The notes: generated by a model not told the origin, from the sequence alone. Counted from the first letter of the stretch, positions 11,701 to 23,900 are shown. The stretch: 41,662 bases of DNA from Zygnema cylindricum (GCA_037447655.1 JBBHKE010001102.1:40001-81662); one strand, 5' to 3'. Translations and numbers: made by a program.

Positions 11701-11811
11701 TTTTAGCGCTGCATAAAAGCTTGATTTTTTTTTTTGCTAAATTCACTGTTCACAAAACTTCTATAAAACAAGGAATTGCGAGATTACTGTTTCGTATGGC
11801 AGTTTAGTACG

Positions 11812-11996
11812 ATATTGTCGTACTAATGTAAATATTGTCGTACTAAATTAAATATTGTCGTACTAATTTAAATATTGTCGTACTAAATTAAATATTGTCG
11901 TACTAAATTAAATATTGTCGTACTAATTAAAAATTTTGTCGTACTAATTTAAATATTGTCGTACTAATTTAAATATTGTCGTACTAAATTAAATCA
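11812..11996. repeat. 20 bp tandem array, TATTGTCGTACTAAATTAAA
   Basis: About nine near-perfect copies. The centre alternates between ACTAAATTAAA and ACTAATTTAAA. No open frame, and no gene directly attached. Confidence 0.92.
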
Positions 11997-12065
11997 TATG
12001 ATAATGCGACTGCCGCCAAAAGGTGGGCAATGCCTCGATTTTGGGGCCCAAGGGATGACCCAGGG

Positions 12066-12525
12066 CAGAGGTCGCAAAAGTAAAAATTTTAGATAACAGA
12101 AACCGACCATTTTTTTTTTCAAAATCTGAGTACCCGACTCCCGACCGGGTTATGTCACGCTCCTAAATTGTTAACCGTTACCCGAAACGCGTTTACGAAA
12201 TTAAAAGTTAACCGAAACTCGATTTCTCGCGACTACCCGTACCCGCCCATACCCAAAAAAGTACAAAATGATGTCACGTACTTCACGATACCAAGAGTAC
12301 AAAGTACAGTAATGTTAGATAGTATGGACAGTAAAAACCTTCATATTTTTTCGTTTTTTGCTTACTCTACCGTAACCGATTTTTTTTTTTTTTCGCGAAT
12401 CACCCGCCCGAATCCGCCCGAATCCGCCCGACCCCCCAAATTTGGCAGCCGAATCCGTTCCGGATCCGACGAGGGCGGTCGGTTAACGGTCGGTTACGGT
12501 TTTGATTAACCGTTTTCGACCTCTG
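12066..12525. mobile_element. hAT-like MITE, copy 1
   Basis: The element begins CAGAGGTCGCAAAAG and ends CGACCTCTG, a TIR of about 9-10 bp. The left flank CCCAGGG (12059-12065) matches the flank right of copy 2 (12991-12997), as expected for a target duplication of 7-8 bp. The interior is rich in CCCGAATCCGCC and GGATCCG phrases and has no transposase. TIR wording and duplication length fit the hAT group; the assignment is inference. Confidence 0.75.
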
Positions 12526-12539
12526 CCAGGGGCCAGGGG

Positions 12540-12990
12540 CAGAGGTCGCAAAAGTTAAAATTCCCGATACCCGAATCCGACATTTTTTTTTTTCAAAATC
12601 TGAACACCCGGTACCCAACCGGGTTATGTCACGCTCCTAAATTGTTACCCGGTACCCGATACGCGTTTACGAAAAAAAAAGTTAATCGGAACTCGATTTC
12701 TCGCGACTGCCCGTACCCGCCCGAAACAGAATAAGTACACAATTAATGGTACATCTTCCTCATACCTTCCACGATACAAAGAGTAGAAAGTACAATAATG
12801 TTGGATAGCACGGACAGTACAAAACCTTCAATTATTTTCGTTTTTTCCTTACCCGACCGTACCCTTTTTTTTGTGAATCACCCGCCCGAATCCGGCCGGC
12901 CCCCAAAATTTGGCACCGGAATCCGTTCCGGATCCGCGGGCGGTCGGGTAACGGTCGGGTACGGATTCGGGTACCCGACTGCGACCTCTG
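12540..12990. mobile_element. hAT-like MITE, copy 2, head to tail
   Basis: Same orientation and interior order as copy 1 (both contain GGGTTATGTCACGCTCCTAA). TIR ends are CAGAGGTCGC and GCGACCTCTG. Fourteen bases separate the copies: CCAGGGG twice, close to the outer flank CCCAGGG. The pair therefore looks like an element plus its target duplication copied in tandem. Confidence 0.75.
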
Positions 12991-13070
12991 CCCAGGGTCA
13001 TGCTTTACTGAAAACTGACAACCTGACGATATTCAAGACTATTAATACATATCCATTGGTTTTTAATTGC

Positions 13071-13225
13071 TGGACGGTCAGGATTAGTTTCGTCGGTTTT
13101 CGCTCGATACTCAGCTCTAATTGTATCCATCGATTTTTCTGGACGGTCAGGATTAGATCCATACGGTGTCAGTTTCGATACGCAACTTATCTCCACTGTT
13201 TTTGTTGGACGGTTGGAATTAGTTT
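13071..13225. repeat. ~70 bp degenerate tandem repeat
   Basis: TGGACGGTCAGGATTAG recurs at about 13072 and 13141, with a diverged third copy (TGGACGGTTGGAATTAG) near 13206. Confidence 0.7.
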
Positions 13226-13399
13226 TGAATGTTTGGTTAAAGTACGCACGATTCATTTTGGCGTTTGACAACGGATTCTAATTGTGAAACAGTAATCTGC
13301 AACGCCATTGGCTGACTGTTGGAGTTTGACGTGAGTCCGTACAGCGACTAGGGTTTTGGAATGGTTACGGAACCACTGCGCGCCGGCCATGCTGTTCAA

Positions 13400-13945
13400 T
13401 ATACTCTCTTTTTGTCTTTTCTACAAACGGGCTACTATTTAATCTCGTAGTAGATGTTCCCTTGCATAAGGAATACGAAAGGAAGATCCACATGGAGTTT
13501 TATACCGCGAAGGAGAATATAGTTAGCATTTTGAATATAGAATGTAAATTATAAAATATGATTTTCTTTAACGTATTTGTAACTCCTTTGATAACCTTCT
13601 TGCGGAAGAGTACCTCTTTTCTGATTTATAAATACCCAGAAGTTGTTAATTCGGTTATAAGAAGTAATCAATCTATATTAAAATAGAATGGGTCAACAAG
13701 CCTAAAAAGAAAAAACACAAAAATAAAATGGGCTGGACGATTATTCCTATCGGATCGCTTTTATTCTCGATGGCCTTTCCTGGAGTCATCTGCTCTGGTA
13801 AATAGAGGGAGATGTGAATGAATTTATGGCTGAAGTTAAAGAAAATGGATCTGTGAAGGAACATACAGATGAACCTTTATTGAATTGTAATAAAATGTTG
13901 GGGACTTCTGGTTGCGGTTATCTAAGATTAGCTATATGTTAATGA
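13400..13945 (+). pseudogene. AT-rich island with coding-like fragments, unidentified
   Basis: Successive short open stretches change frame but each has protein-like composition: about 13430-13550 (contains HKEYERKIHMEFYTAKE), an ATG frame at 13559-13684 (contains FLIYKYPEVVNSVIRS), a stretch ending near 13803 with a signal-peptide-like MGWTIIPIGSLLFSMAF at about 13730, and another at about 13803-13942 with several Cys. There is no splice logic I can defend. Either a decayed gene with several frameshifts or a set of small exons. A TATAAATA at about 13626 could be chance. Family unknown. Confidence 0.35.
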
Positions 13946-14145
13946 CTTTTCATTTTTGAAGTAATGGCCAAATTCTGGATTTTTTATATTTTTCTTAACA
14001 AACATATTAGGAATGGTTTTCATGATTCGTATGCTTAATTTATCATGGTGCAATTTTTCTTTTTTTTCATCACACACTAGTCTTCACAACTTGTATCAAT
14101 AAGACCTCTTGGAATTAACTTTGTATCCTACCTTTGACACCACTG

Positions 14146-14295
14146 CAATACCAACATCACTAACATCACCAATATGATCAACATCATCGACATCATCAAC
14201 TTCATGAACACCATTAACATCTCCAACATCACCAATATCAACATCACCGACGTCACCAACAACACCAACATCGTCAACATCATCGACGTCACCTG
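14146..14295. repeat. AACATCACC 9 bp tandem array
   Basis: About 15 copies of AACATCACC/AACATCATC with substitutions. The unit is a multiple of three and stays open in several frames, and it runs directly into the coding-like stretch downstream. Confidence 0.85.
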
Positions 14296-14745
14296 CTGGC
14301 AATTATGCAATATCATCAGAGATAATGGAGCTACCAACCGATATCAAGTCTTTACTTACCAATATTGACCCGCTAACCGGGGAATACAATCTCCCTGAAT
14401 GTGATAAAAGTAAGTGCACATAAGACATACTTTGTCAAGTACACTATCTTGTCGTTTGTTTACTTCGTGTATGATCCTTCAAGAATAATATGAAATTTGG
14501 CAAAAACATTAGTATCGAATATATGAATACTTTGATAAGTTTAGGTCGAAAGCAGCCATAGAGGTAAAATATTAATGTAAAATTATTTATCAAACTCCAT
14601 TACCATCTTATGCAGTACGGACAAGCTCTAATGGTTGTTCTTTGGAGCAATGAAACTACCTACTGTCGAAAAAGTGACTGACATGAACTGGAAAGGTTCC
14701 GGCGTGAAAGAACTTGCAACTTTTCTTCTCAACTTGGCCAGGTGA
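14290..14745 (+). CDS. Possible two-exon fragment, unrecognised
   Basis: From 14290 one frame reads through ISSEIMELPTDIKSLL and NIDPLTGEYNLPEC, then meets a consensus donor GTAAGT at about 14410. An acceptor ATCTTATGCAG at about 14618 starts a second stretch that is open in two frames (one contains KLPTVEKVTDMNWKGSG) and ends at CAG/GTGATA near 14740. The phase implied by the first donor hits a stop after 12 codons of the second stretch, so either the junction is different or the gene is broken. The Cys/Pro-rich wording suggests a secreted protein; I do not recognise the family. Confidence 0.3.
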
Positions 14746-15079
14746 TATAAACATGTGAGTTCCCAGAAGAGCTTCACTGAAGGATATATTTTATGAATAA
14801 TGATAGAGAAAAAACTCTATATTCTGTTTGAAGAACATGTTCTAAAATTTATGAAGTTGATGCTCACCTCGATCTCATAGCTAAGACTTGACCATTAAAA
14901 CTGTTTCGAAAACAATTTAGAAACTCGGTGAAAGCAATCCAAAGCCAAACCAGAATTGTCAAAATAAGTTTTTTGACAAGGAATTCACCTGCCTTACAAT
15001 GGGCAGCCTCTTGTCCATTAAGTACCCCCCCCAAATGTATGTAAATTCGCACCCATTGCATGCCCAGTTCCACCTCCAA

Positions 15080-16655
15080 AACGAAAGTCTCCACCTCCAC
15101 TTCCACAGTCACCATCTCACTCTCCACCTCCGTCTTCTCCACCATCGCCTCCTCCATAACCACCTCCATCCCCTCCTCAATCACCTCCATCTCCTCCTCC
15201 ATGACCTTGTATTTATGCATGGATGTCTGTATGAAGCTCTAACAAAATTGCGTTCTGTAATGATACCGTCATCTCCTCCATCACCTACTCCGTCTCATCC
15301 TCCATCACCTCTTCCATCTCCTCCTCCATGACCTCCACCGTAATCTCATCCATCACCTCCTCCATCACCTCCACCTTCTCCTCCTCCATGACCTCACCAT
15401 CATCTCCTATATCCCCTACTCCATCTACTCCTCCATTACCTCCTCCATCACCACCTCCTCCAACACCTCTGCCAACTCCTCCGCCATCACCTTCATCTCC
15501 AAAAACATCACCTTCACCAATTCCTCCATTTACATCTCCATCTCCTCCACCATGGACACCCCTACCTCCATCTCTGTCTCCAAAACCATCTCCTGCAACT
15601 CTTCCATCTCCTTCTCCATCTTCTCCTCCATCAACTCCTTCCTCTCGTCCTCCATCTCCTCCATCTCATCCTCCATCTCCACCTCCAACTATTTGAAAGT
15701 CATTTACTCCATCTCCTCCATCTCCCGTCCATCTCCTCCTTCATCTCCTCCTCTATATCTTCATCCATCTCTTCCATCTCATCCTCCATCTCCACCTCCA
15801 ACTCCTTTAGTCACCTACTCACATCTCCTCCTCCATCACCTCCTCCATCACCTCCTCCATCTCTTCCCCCAACTCTTCCCTCTCCTCCTCCATCTCCACC
15901 TCCAGCTTCCTCCTCAGTCATCTACACTATCTCCTCGCTCTTCTCCTCTAACTCTTCCCTCTCCTCATCCATCTCCTCCATGTCCTCCTCCATCTTGTTA
16001 GTTTTAATACTGAGCACACGTTTCGGAGGAATACTTTTTGTGGTGTATCTATTGTGCTTTTTGCTTGTCTTATTTTTTTCACATCCCCCCCTCCATCTCT
16101 TCCTCCATCTCCTCCATCTTATCCTCCATCTCCACCTCCAATTCTTCAGTCACCAACTTCATCTCCTCCCTCTCCTCCTCCATCTCCTCCCTCTTCTCCT
16201 CCATCTCCTCCCTCTTCTCCTCCATCTCATCCCTCTCCTCCTCCATCACCTCTCTCTCCTCTCCTTCTTCTCCCAATCCTCCTCCATCTCCTCATCCATC
16301 TCATCCTCCATCTCCATCTTCACCTCCTCCTCACTCACCGACTCCATCTCCTCCCTCTCCTCTTCCATCTCTTCCCTCTCCTCCTCCATATCTTCCCTCC
16401 CATCTCTTCCTCCATCTCCTCATCCATCTCATCTTCCATCTCCACCTTCAACTCCTCACTCATCTACTCCATCTCCTCCCTCACCTCTTCCATCTCTTCC
16501 CTCTCCTCCTCCAACGTCAACATCTCCTCCTTCATCTCCTCCCTCTCCTCCATATCTTTCCTCCCATCTGTTCCTCCATCTCCTCATCCATCTCATCCTC
16601 CATCTCCACCTCCAACTCCTCCTCACTCACCTACTCCAAGATTCTTATAATTACT
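15080..16655. repeat. CTCCTCCATCTC array, 1.6 kb
   Basis: Degenerate repeats of CTCCATCTCCTC and CTCCACCTCCAA, interrupted by short unique pieces (15205-15265, 15990-16080). The unit length is a multiple of three, which explains the long Ser/Pro/Leu/His frames. There is no evidence of translation. Confidence 0.88.
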
Positions 16656-16689
16656 TTCGTTTGAAATTTCTTGCAGGCACAAACTTTAC

Positions 16690-17830
16690 CTAATTCTTTT
16701 AATTCTGGATCATGTCGGCATTTCTGCAATGGTCTATTATATTACCAGATTATTAAATGTTGTGGTTAAATATTTATGGATAGAAAATTTAATAAATATT
16801 AAAGCAAATAATGTATTTTTGTTTACATTTTCTACACAAGGAACAAGTTCATATTCAAAATCAATTGTAATGTATAATAAAATGCGGTTATATGTATTTT
16901 GTTACCTGTATATATTATTCGTCACTAAATTTATTTATAAGTTCAAATCTATTGGAAAGTAGAGGAGACAAAAAATGTTCTTAACAATGGATGAATTTGA
17001 TTTTTTTTTTTGTTCGATGATCTCGTAATTTTTTACAATTTGAAAGGGAACTTGCAACCTATGTCGAATCGTTAGAGGCAATTTATGATTTCCCCTTTAA
17101 AGAAGAAGTGTTCGTAATAAATAGTAACGTCAATATGCATTCAAATGAAAAGTAAAAGAAAGAAGAGTAAGAAAACATAAGTATAAACATTCCTTAGTAG
17201 TACCGGATACCTAGATTTAATAACTCAATAATCATTTCTTATAATATTGCGCCTCGTACAAAAAAATTAAGACAATTTATACCAAGAGTTCATTTTGGCC
17301 CAGCTAATTTGAGAATGTATTATACTGACTTTCTTGATAAAGTCAAGATAGACAGAATTTCAGCACAATTTCAATTTTGTGATTATGTTTTTTTTTGAAA
17401 GAACTTCCGTTACGTAAATTTTAAACAAGTGTATTTTTTAAAAAGAACACTTAAGTGAAACCAAAATCTGTTATACGATCGAAAGCCGAAAAACAAATAT
17501 AAACAGGGAAATGTAATATCTGTATTCTTAAACACGGAAATGTTTTCGGAGCTATTTTTTAAAGAATGAATCCTTCAAGTAGAAAAAAAATTGTTGTTCA
17601 ACTAAATAAAAAAAAACTTTTGGATTATAAATCTCCGTCAGAAATGGCATTTTTATTTGATTGGGCAGATAATCCGGCCGAGTGGTCAAGAGAAATAAAT
17701 AAACAAAGATAAGTAATATTTTGGGTATTAATTTTACTTATGTTTTTGCATAATGCTTATACATTTTACCCGTGTTTAAAACTATTTTCATTTCAACTAT
17801 CGCGAATTACACTTGAAACTTTTTTCAGAT
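16690..17830 (+). pseudogene. Second AT-rich island with coding-like fragments
   Basis: This island lies between two CTCCTCCAT arrays. Open stretches with protein-like composition: 17036-17155 (contains ELATYVESLEAIYDFPFKEE), 17201-17398 with no ATG at its start (contains FIPRVHFGPANLRMYY), and an ATG frame 17566-17715 of 49 codons (contains SEMAFLFDWADNPAEWSRE). A Cys-rich stretch follows a possible acceptor TTTCTTGCAG at about 16676. None is recognised. They may be remnants of an inserted element of compact, AT-rich gene style, possibly virus-like, but nothing identifies one. Confidence 0.35.
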
Positions 17831-17849
17831 TACAGTTTGCAGAAAAGTT

Positions 17850-18680
17850 CCATCTCCTTTGTCTCCTCCACCATCTCCTCCTCCATCACCTCCTCCATCA
17901 CCTCCTCCATCTCCTCTTCCATCTCCTCCTCTCCTCCTCCATGTCCTCATCCATCTCCTCCTTTATCGCCTCCTCCATCTCTTTCCATCTCCTCCATCTC
18001 ATCCTCCGTCTCCGCCTTCAACTCCTCCTCACTCACCTACTCCATCTCCTCTCCTCCTTCATCTCTTCCTTCCTCTCCATCTCCAACTCCTCCTTCGACT
18101 CCACTGACACCTCCTCCATCTCCTCCAACTCTACCTCAATCTCCTCCAATTTCATTCCCACCTCCATCTCCACCTCCTTTTCCACCGTACACACCTCCAT
18201 CACCATCTCTATCTCCTCCCTCCATCTCCACCACATTTTCTACCTCCTTCGCTTTCATCTTCTCCATCTCCACCTCTGTCTCCACCATCGCCTCCTCCAT
18301 TTCCTCCTCCCATCTCCTCCTCCGACTCCCACCTCCATTTCCTCCTCCTTCTCTACCTCCACCTCCGTCGTCTCCTCTATCCCCACGTCCATCTCCACCT
18401 CTCTCTCCACCTCTCTCTCCACCCCTCACCCTCTCTCTCCACCTCTCTCTCCACCCCTCTCTCCACGTCCATCTCCACCTCTCTCTCCACCTCTCTCTCC
18501 ACCCCTCACCCTCTCTCTCCACCCCTCTCTCCACCCCTCTCTCCACCCCTCTCTCCACCTCTCTCTCCACCTCTCTCTCCACCCCTCTCTCCACCTCTCT
18601 CTCCACCTCTCTCTGCACCCCTCTCTCCACCTCGCTCTCCACCTCTTTCTCCACCTCTCTCTCCACCTCTGTCTGGACGT
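17850..18680. repeat. CTCCTCCATC array grading into a 12 bp array
   Basis: The first half resembles the 15-16.6 kb array. From about 18395 to 18672 the unit becomes CCACCTCTCTCT/CCACCCCTCTCT, nearly regular at 12 bp over more than 20 copies. Confidence 0.88.
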
Positions 18681-18739
18681 GATAAATACTCCTAATGCAC
18701 TCCATGGCTACCTTCACCTTCCATAAACTCACCATTTCC

Positions 18740-19515
18740 AACTCCACTTCTATCATTTCCTTTCTCCTCCAATTAGTTTCTCTCTACCATCACTTTCTTC
18801 CACTTTCTTTTACTTCTCTCTTTCTTTCTTTCTTTCTTTTCTTCCTTTCCTTTCTTCCATTGAAAAGTCACTACCTCCCTCACCTCCGGTTACTTTATCT
18901 CCACCGCATCCTCCTCCTTCTACAGAATCTTCACTTTTCCTTCCACCTCAACGCTCTCCTTCCCCTCCAGTTTTGTTATTCCCACCTTCCGCTCCTTTAC
19001 AAAATCACCATCGCTTAGTCCACCTAAATTATCTCCCACTCTTATGGTTGGTTTACCTCCACCTCCTCCTTCCATAAGATCTCCTCCTCCGTCTCCCCGT
19101 CCTATCCCTCCTCTCCTCCTCCTTTCCCTCCTCTCCTCTATCCCTCTCCTCATCCCTCCGCTCCTCCTCCTCCCTCCTCTTCCTCCTCCCCTCCCCTCCT
19201 ACACTACCCCTCCTCTCCTCCGTCACCACCACCATCTCGTCCATCACTACCTCACTCCTTCCATCTCTTCGCTCATTAAATCCACCACCTCCTCCACCTT
19301 CTCCTCTTCTATCAACTCCTCCATCTTATCACCTTCTCCCTTTCCTCCTCCATCGCCTCCATCTCCTCCATCATCTCCACTTCCCTCTCCTTGTATGTCA
19401 TCCACATTCACCTACTCCATCTTCTCTACCTCCTCCTCCTCCTCCCCCATCTCCTCCTTTCTCCTTCTCCTCCTCTCTTCGTCTCCATCCCCCCCTCCAT
19501 CTCTTTATCCCTTAC
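18740..19515. repeat. Pyrimidine-rich CTCCTCC tracts
   Basis: Further CT-rich sequence (TTTCTTTCTTTC at 18822-18840, CTCCTCCTCC phrases from 18905). Open frames are compositional. Confidence 0.8.
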
Positions 19516-20926
19516 CTTAGCGCCTAAATTAGATTCTAGACCCTATACTCTTTTAGTGCGCGCACTAAATGAATCATAGGCCTCTCAATTGTATGTATTT
19601 CTCTCTATGTTCTACCATTTTTAACATTTTAATCATTTTTATCAACTGGATTACAAACCTTTCCGATGTATTCTTTTCTTGCCTTGCTTTTTCTTTCCTT
19701 TTTCTTCTCTTTTATCCTCCTCCACCTTCTAAATTCACAACCTCCAATAGGTTATTTACACCAGCCTAGCTTGGCTTCTTTTTCTCCTGTCTTCTGTCAT
19801 TTTGGGACTCTTTTTTGTCTTTTCAGGACTCTTTCTTTAGTATTTTCACTTCTTTTAGTCCCTTGTCCCTTCTTTTGTCTCAGATTGAGAGAGAGGTGTT
19901 AAATTCGACTATATCCACTCTAATTTCAAGTCCTATCTTTTTCGTCTCTTTCCATGACTTAGCTATGTCTGTATTTTATTATTTTTTGAATGTATAGTAC
20001 ACATTAAATTGGGTTTCGCTCTTCAATTGTTTTCATTTAGAGCCCAGACTAGATTCTAAATATATTAATATCTAGGTTCCAGATCTTAGGTGTTTTGAGT
20101 GTGATTAGTATTAATTATTATAAATATTATTTTATTTCCAAATATCATTTAATTCCTAACATTCATTTATTTCTTAATATCCATTTGTTTTCTAATATTC
20201 ATTTATTTCCTAGATGTTTTCCTTCTCGACCTTTGACAATCACCTCTTTTCCATCCTGGGCCCGAGGGACATTTGAGCAAAAATTGGATCATAATGTATT
20301 TATTATTATTATTATTATAATTATCTAGTTCCTTTTTTCCTTTTTTTTGTAACTTATATTTAATAACACTACCTTATTAGTAATGTTTATTTGACGAAAT
20401 TGTGCTATTAATAACGTTTATTTAATGACATTATATTTTTAGTAACACTTCATTAATGGCATTGCCTTATTACTAACACTTATTTAATTTCATTGTCTTA
20501 ATAGCATTGTTAAGTACTAGATAATCCCAGGCATATAATACGGGATAATCGTAAAAAGTGTTGCCATATGTTCTTTTACCACGTTGAAACTAGGATTCAA
20601 CAACTCGTTTTCCAAACAAAACAAATAATAAAAAACTCAAAAAACGGGTCAAAATAACACATGCAAAAAAACAGGTAAAAAAAAAAAAGGCTAGTCAATA
20701 TAAAAAACAAATTAAACGGGTAAAAATAAAAAACGCATTAAACGGGTCAAAATATAAATGCAAAAAAAAGGTCACTAATGATTGAATCTTTTCAAACCAT
20801 CTTTTTCCTGTAAACACTTGTGACATCTTGTCACATTCTCCCTCTATTGAATTGAAATTTATCAACTATGGACAAAAAAATCTTATAATCCTTCAATTTG
20901 AATTTCCTATAAGGATTTTTGCTATT
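19516..20926. repeat. No gene; several degenerate tandem arrays
   Basis: About 20130-20215 repeats ATTCATTTATTTCC (~18-20 bp). About 20340-20510 repeats TTATTAGTAATGTTTATTTA (~30 bp). About 20600-20775 repeats AAACGGGTCAAAATA (~30-40 bp). The 19516-20090 stretch shows no motif. The end of the CofE-like gene follows at 20927. Confidence 0.6.
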
Positions 20927-23900
20927 CTAAATACCATTTGTTTCCTTTTTAAAAACATATGTTGAGGCTCCTCTAACAAGAACCAATGGTGTCTGTTCAT
21001 CGGCATTACCTGAAAAAACGACAAAAAAAATTAAAAAAAAATACAGTAGTTTTCTTCAGTTTTTTTTAGTTTTTTTCTTTTTTTCTAAATGACCATCCCA
21101 AAACTAGAGTCTCAAAAAAACTAAAAAAAACCTTCAGAACCCATAAAAACAAGAACTACACCGCGCATCGTAATTAGAGTAATGAAAAAATTAGAGTAAA
21201 AAAAGATAAAAAAATAATTAGAGTAATTTACTCTAAATTTTTTTTTTCGATACGCTAAAAGTTAGTACACTGTGAATCCCTATTAGTGTTAATCAATTAT
21301 TTATTATTAGAGTTTTTAGGGTTTTTTAATTAGGACTTTTAGGGTTTTTTGAGGTTTTTAAATAATAACAACAACACTAATTCCGTACCAAAATTTTCTG
21401 CCCCCCTCAACAAAAAATAGCGAACAACACAAATAGTTTATTTTTTTCCTTAACGCGAATTCTTTTGCGGTCCAAAATAGTCCTCGTCATTTGGATCGCA
21501 AATAAAAAAACTAATGCTAAAAAAAATCCTCAAAATAATTTATTTCTTAACGCTAACAACGGTTCACGGTGCAATGTGGCGCCAAAACTTTTAGCACTTA
21601 TTTTTACAGCGGAGCTCCTTTTTACGATACACTATTCGAAACAATGCGTATAGTACAGTTTAAACACGTACTATGCATTACAAATTTACGATTTTACAGT
21701 AAAAATTACGAATTAAAAGTTGGTAGTACGGTAAATTTACAGTATATTTACAGTATTTAATGTAACTCTCGCTCTCTCTCCCCCCTCTCCCCCTCTCCCC
21801 CTCCCCCCCTCCCCCCCTCTCTCCCCCCCTCTCTCCCCCCCTCTCTCCCCCCCTCTCTCCCCCTCTCTCTCCCCCTCTCTCCCCCCCCTCCCCCCCCTCC
21901 CCCTCTCTCTCCCCCCCCTCTCCCTCCCTCCCTCCCTCCCTCCCTCCCTCCCTCCCTCCCTCCCTCCCTCCCTCCCTCCCTCCCTCCCTCCCTCCCTCCC
22001 TCCCTCCCTCCCTCCCTCCCTCCCTCCCTCCCTCCCTCCCTCCCTCCCTCCCTCCCTCCCTCCCTCCCTCCCTCCCTCCCTCCCTCCCTCCCTCCCTCCC
22101 TCCCTCCCTCCCTCCCTCCCTCCCTCCCTCCCTCTCTCTCTCTCGGTATTCGCGACCGTTTTAAAGTTTAAAAGCTTCTCAACTCATTTATATGTTTTCG
22201 GACTTTTTGGTGTCCATTGTTAAATAAACCTCCATCCAATGGAAAGGAACAAAAAGGATTCTTGACTCTCTTATCTCTAAGGCGTGGGATTGGGAGGGAG
22301 AGAGAGTGGGGAGGGAGGAAGGAGGGCAATGGGATTGGGGAAGAAAAAGGAGGGAGGCTGCAGGGATGGGGGGAGGCAGAGGGGGGCAGGGAGGGAGTGC
22401 AAATTGGTAGGAAGATGGGGAAACGAAGGAAAGAGGGATGCAGGAAGTTAGGGTAAAACAGGGTATGGGGTAGGCGGGAGGGAGGAGGAGAGAAGGGAGT
22501 GAAGGAGGGGTAGGCGGGAGGGGGCATGGAGGGCAGATTACGAGGGAGAGAGAGTAGGAAGGAAGGATAGTAGGATGAATAAACCTTCACCGAATGGAAA
22601 GGAAGCGATTTCGAGTTTAGGGCAGTCGTAAAATTTTTTGACCTGACCAACAAATAAATTTCACCGACATTTTTGTCCCTATGTGATTGCCGCAGGAACA
22701 TCAGTTTTGCTTCGAATAATATCTTATAATATACTAAAAGAAAGAGAGAATCCGTTTTTGTTAGAATGGTCTTTAAAGATTTTTAAGAGTCTTCGTTTTT
22801 TTTTTTTTTTTGTTTTGTTTAGGGTCTGTATCGAATATCGGGGGAGGGAGTGGGAGGTTTTTGCCCATTTTTCCCGAATATCGTACTTTTCTCCTTGGTT
22901 AAAAAAAAAAACGGATATCCAGAAATATCCTCAAATATTCTCAAATATTCTCAAATAGTCTCTCAAACATTCTCAAATATCCTCAAATATCCTGAAAAAG
23001 CCTTCAAAAACCGTAAGAACATAAATCGAAGACTCTTAAAAGTGTTCTAAAGACCATTCTAACAAAAAACGGATCTTCTCAAAACCTATGAAGAAAACCG
23101 TGCATATACCAAATGAAACATTTTAAAGTAAACAAATGAAAGAGTTTGTTTAAATACCCTAAAAAATCATAAAAAACCCTAGAAAACTCGAAAAAACCCT
23201 AAAAAACTCGAAAAAACTTGAGAAAACTCGAAAACGAAACGTAAAACTGGAACAGTCTTTAGATGTAGGAACATGAATTAGTGTAGACGAGATTGTCCAA
23301 AATATCTAAAATCAAAATGACCGAGACATTAATTTTTTTTTTCTCCGGTTTAGATTTTTGCTGTTTTTGAAAGGATTTTTTTTTTTTTTTCTTAGATCTT
23401 GTTTTATCTCAATTTAGGAAACTGCAGAGAGAGAGTGAAAATTCTTCAACGAATGCATAAAAAAGAGTAAACAAGTGGATGAAAAATTACTTATAAAAGA
23501 ATAATGAAATAGATAAATTGAAAATACTTAAAGATGCCTAAAAAAATGTTAAGAATGGGTAAGGATGTGTGCTGCAAATGATCACAAAAATGTTTTAGGA
23601 TTTTTTAGGGTTTCAGGGTTTTTAGGGTTTCAGGGTTGTTTAGGACTTTTTAAGGGTTTTAGGGTTTTAAGGGTTTTTAGGGTTTAGGTATTTTTTTGGG
23701 TCTAGGATCTTTCAGGGTTTTAGGGATTTGGGATTTTTAGGGCTTTAGGGTTTGTAAAAGGTACCGGCGGGATTATCGAGGAGAGCGGCGGTGAGAGCCT
23801 TATGATTGACACCGGAAGAAGCCTAAAAAAAAAGAAGATAAAATCAAATAAGTCGATTAAACTAATTAAGTTTTCAAGTAAGCCAATTATACTAATTATA

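Noticed and set aside
8880-14295. CRISPR arrays
   Set aside because: The 20 bp repeats at 8885-9010 and 11812-11996 are contiguous, with no spacers, and the genome is eukaryotic.
14096-14302. Asp/Val repeat protein on the minus strand
   Set aside because: Reverse reading of the 9 bp AACATCACC array; similar frames exist in all phases.
15080-19515. Ser/Pro/His-rich frames up to 328 codons
   Set aside because: They follow from degenerate repeats whose unit is a multiple of three and are open in parallel frames.
22168-22701. 177-codon minus frame as the last exon of the CofE-like gene
   Set aside because: Its phase and residues do not continue the family motif, whereas the exon at 21009-20927 does so exactly and ends in a stop.
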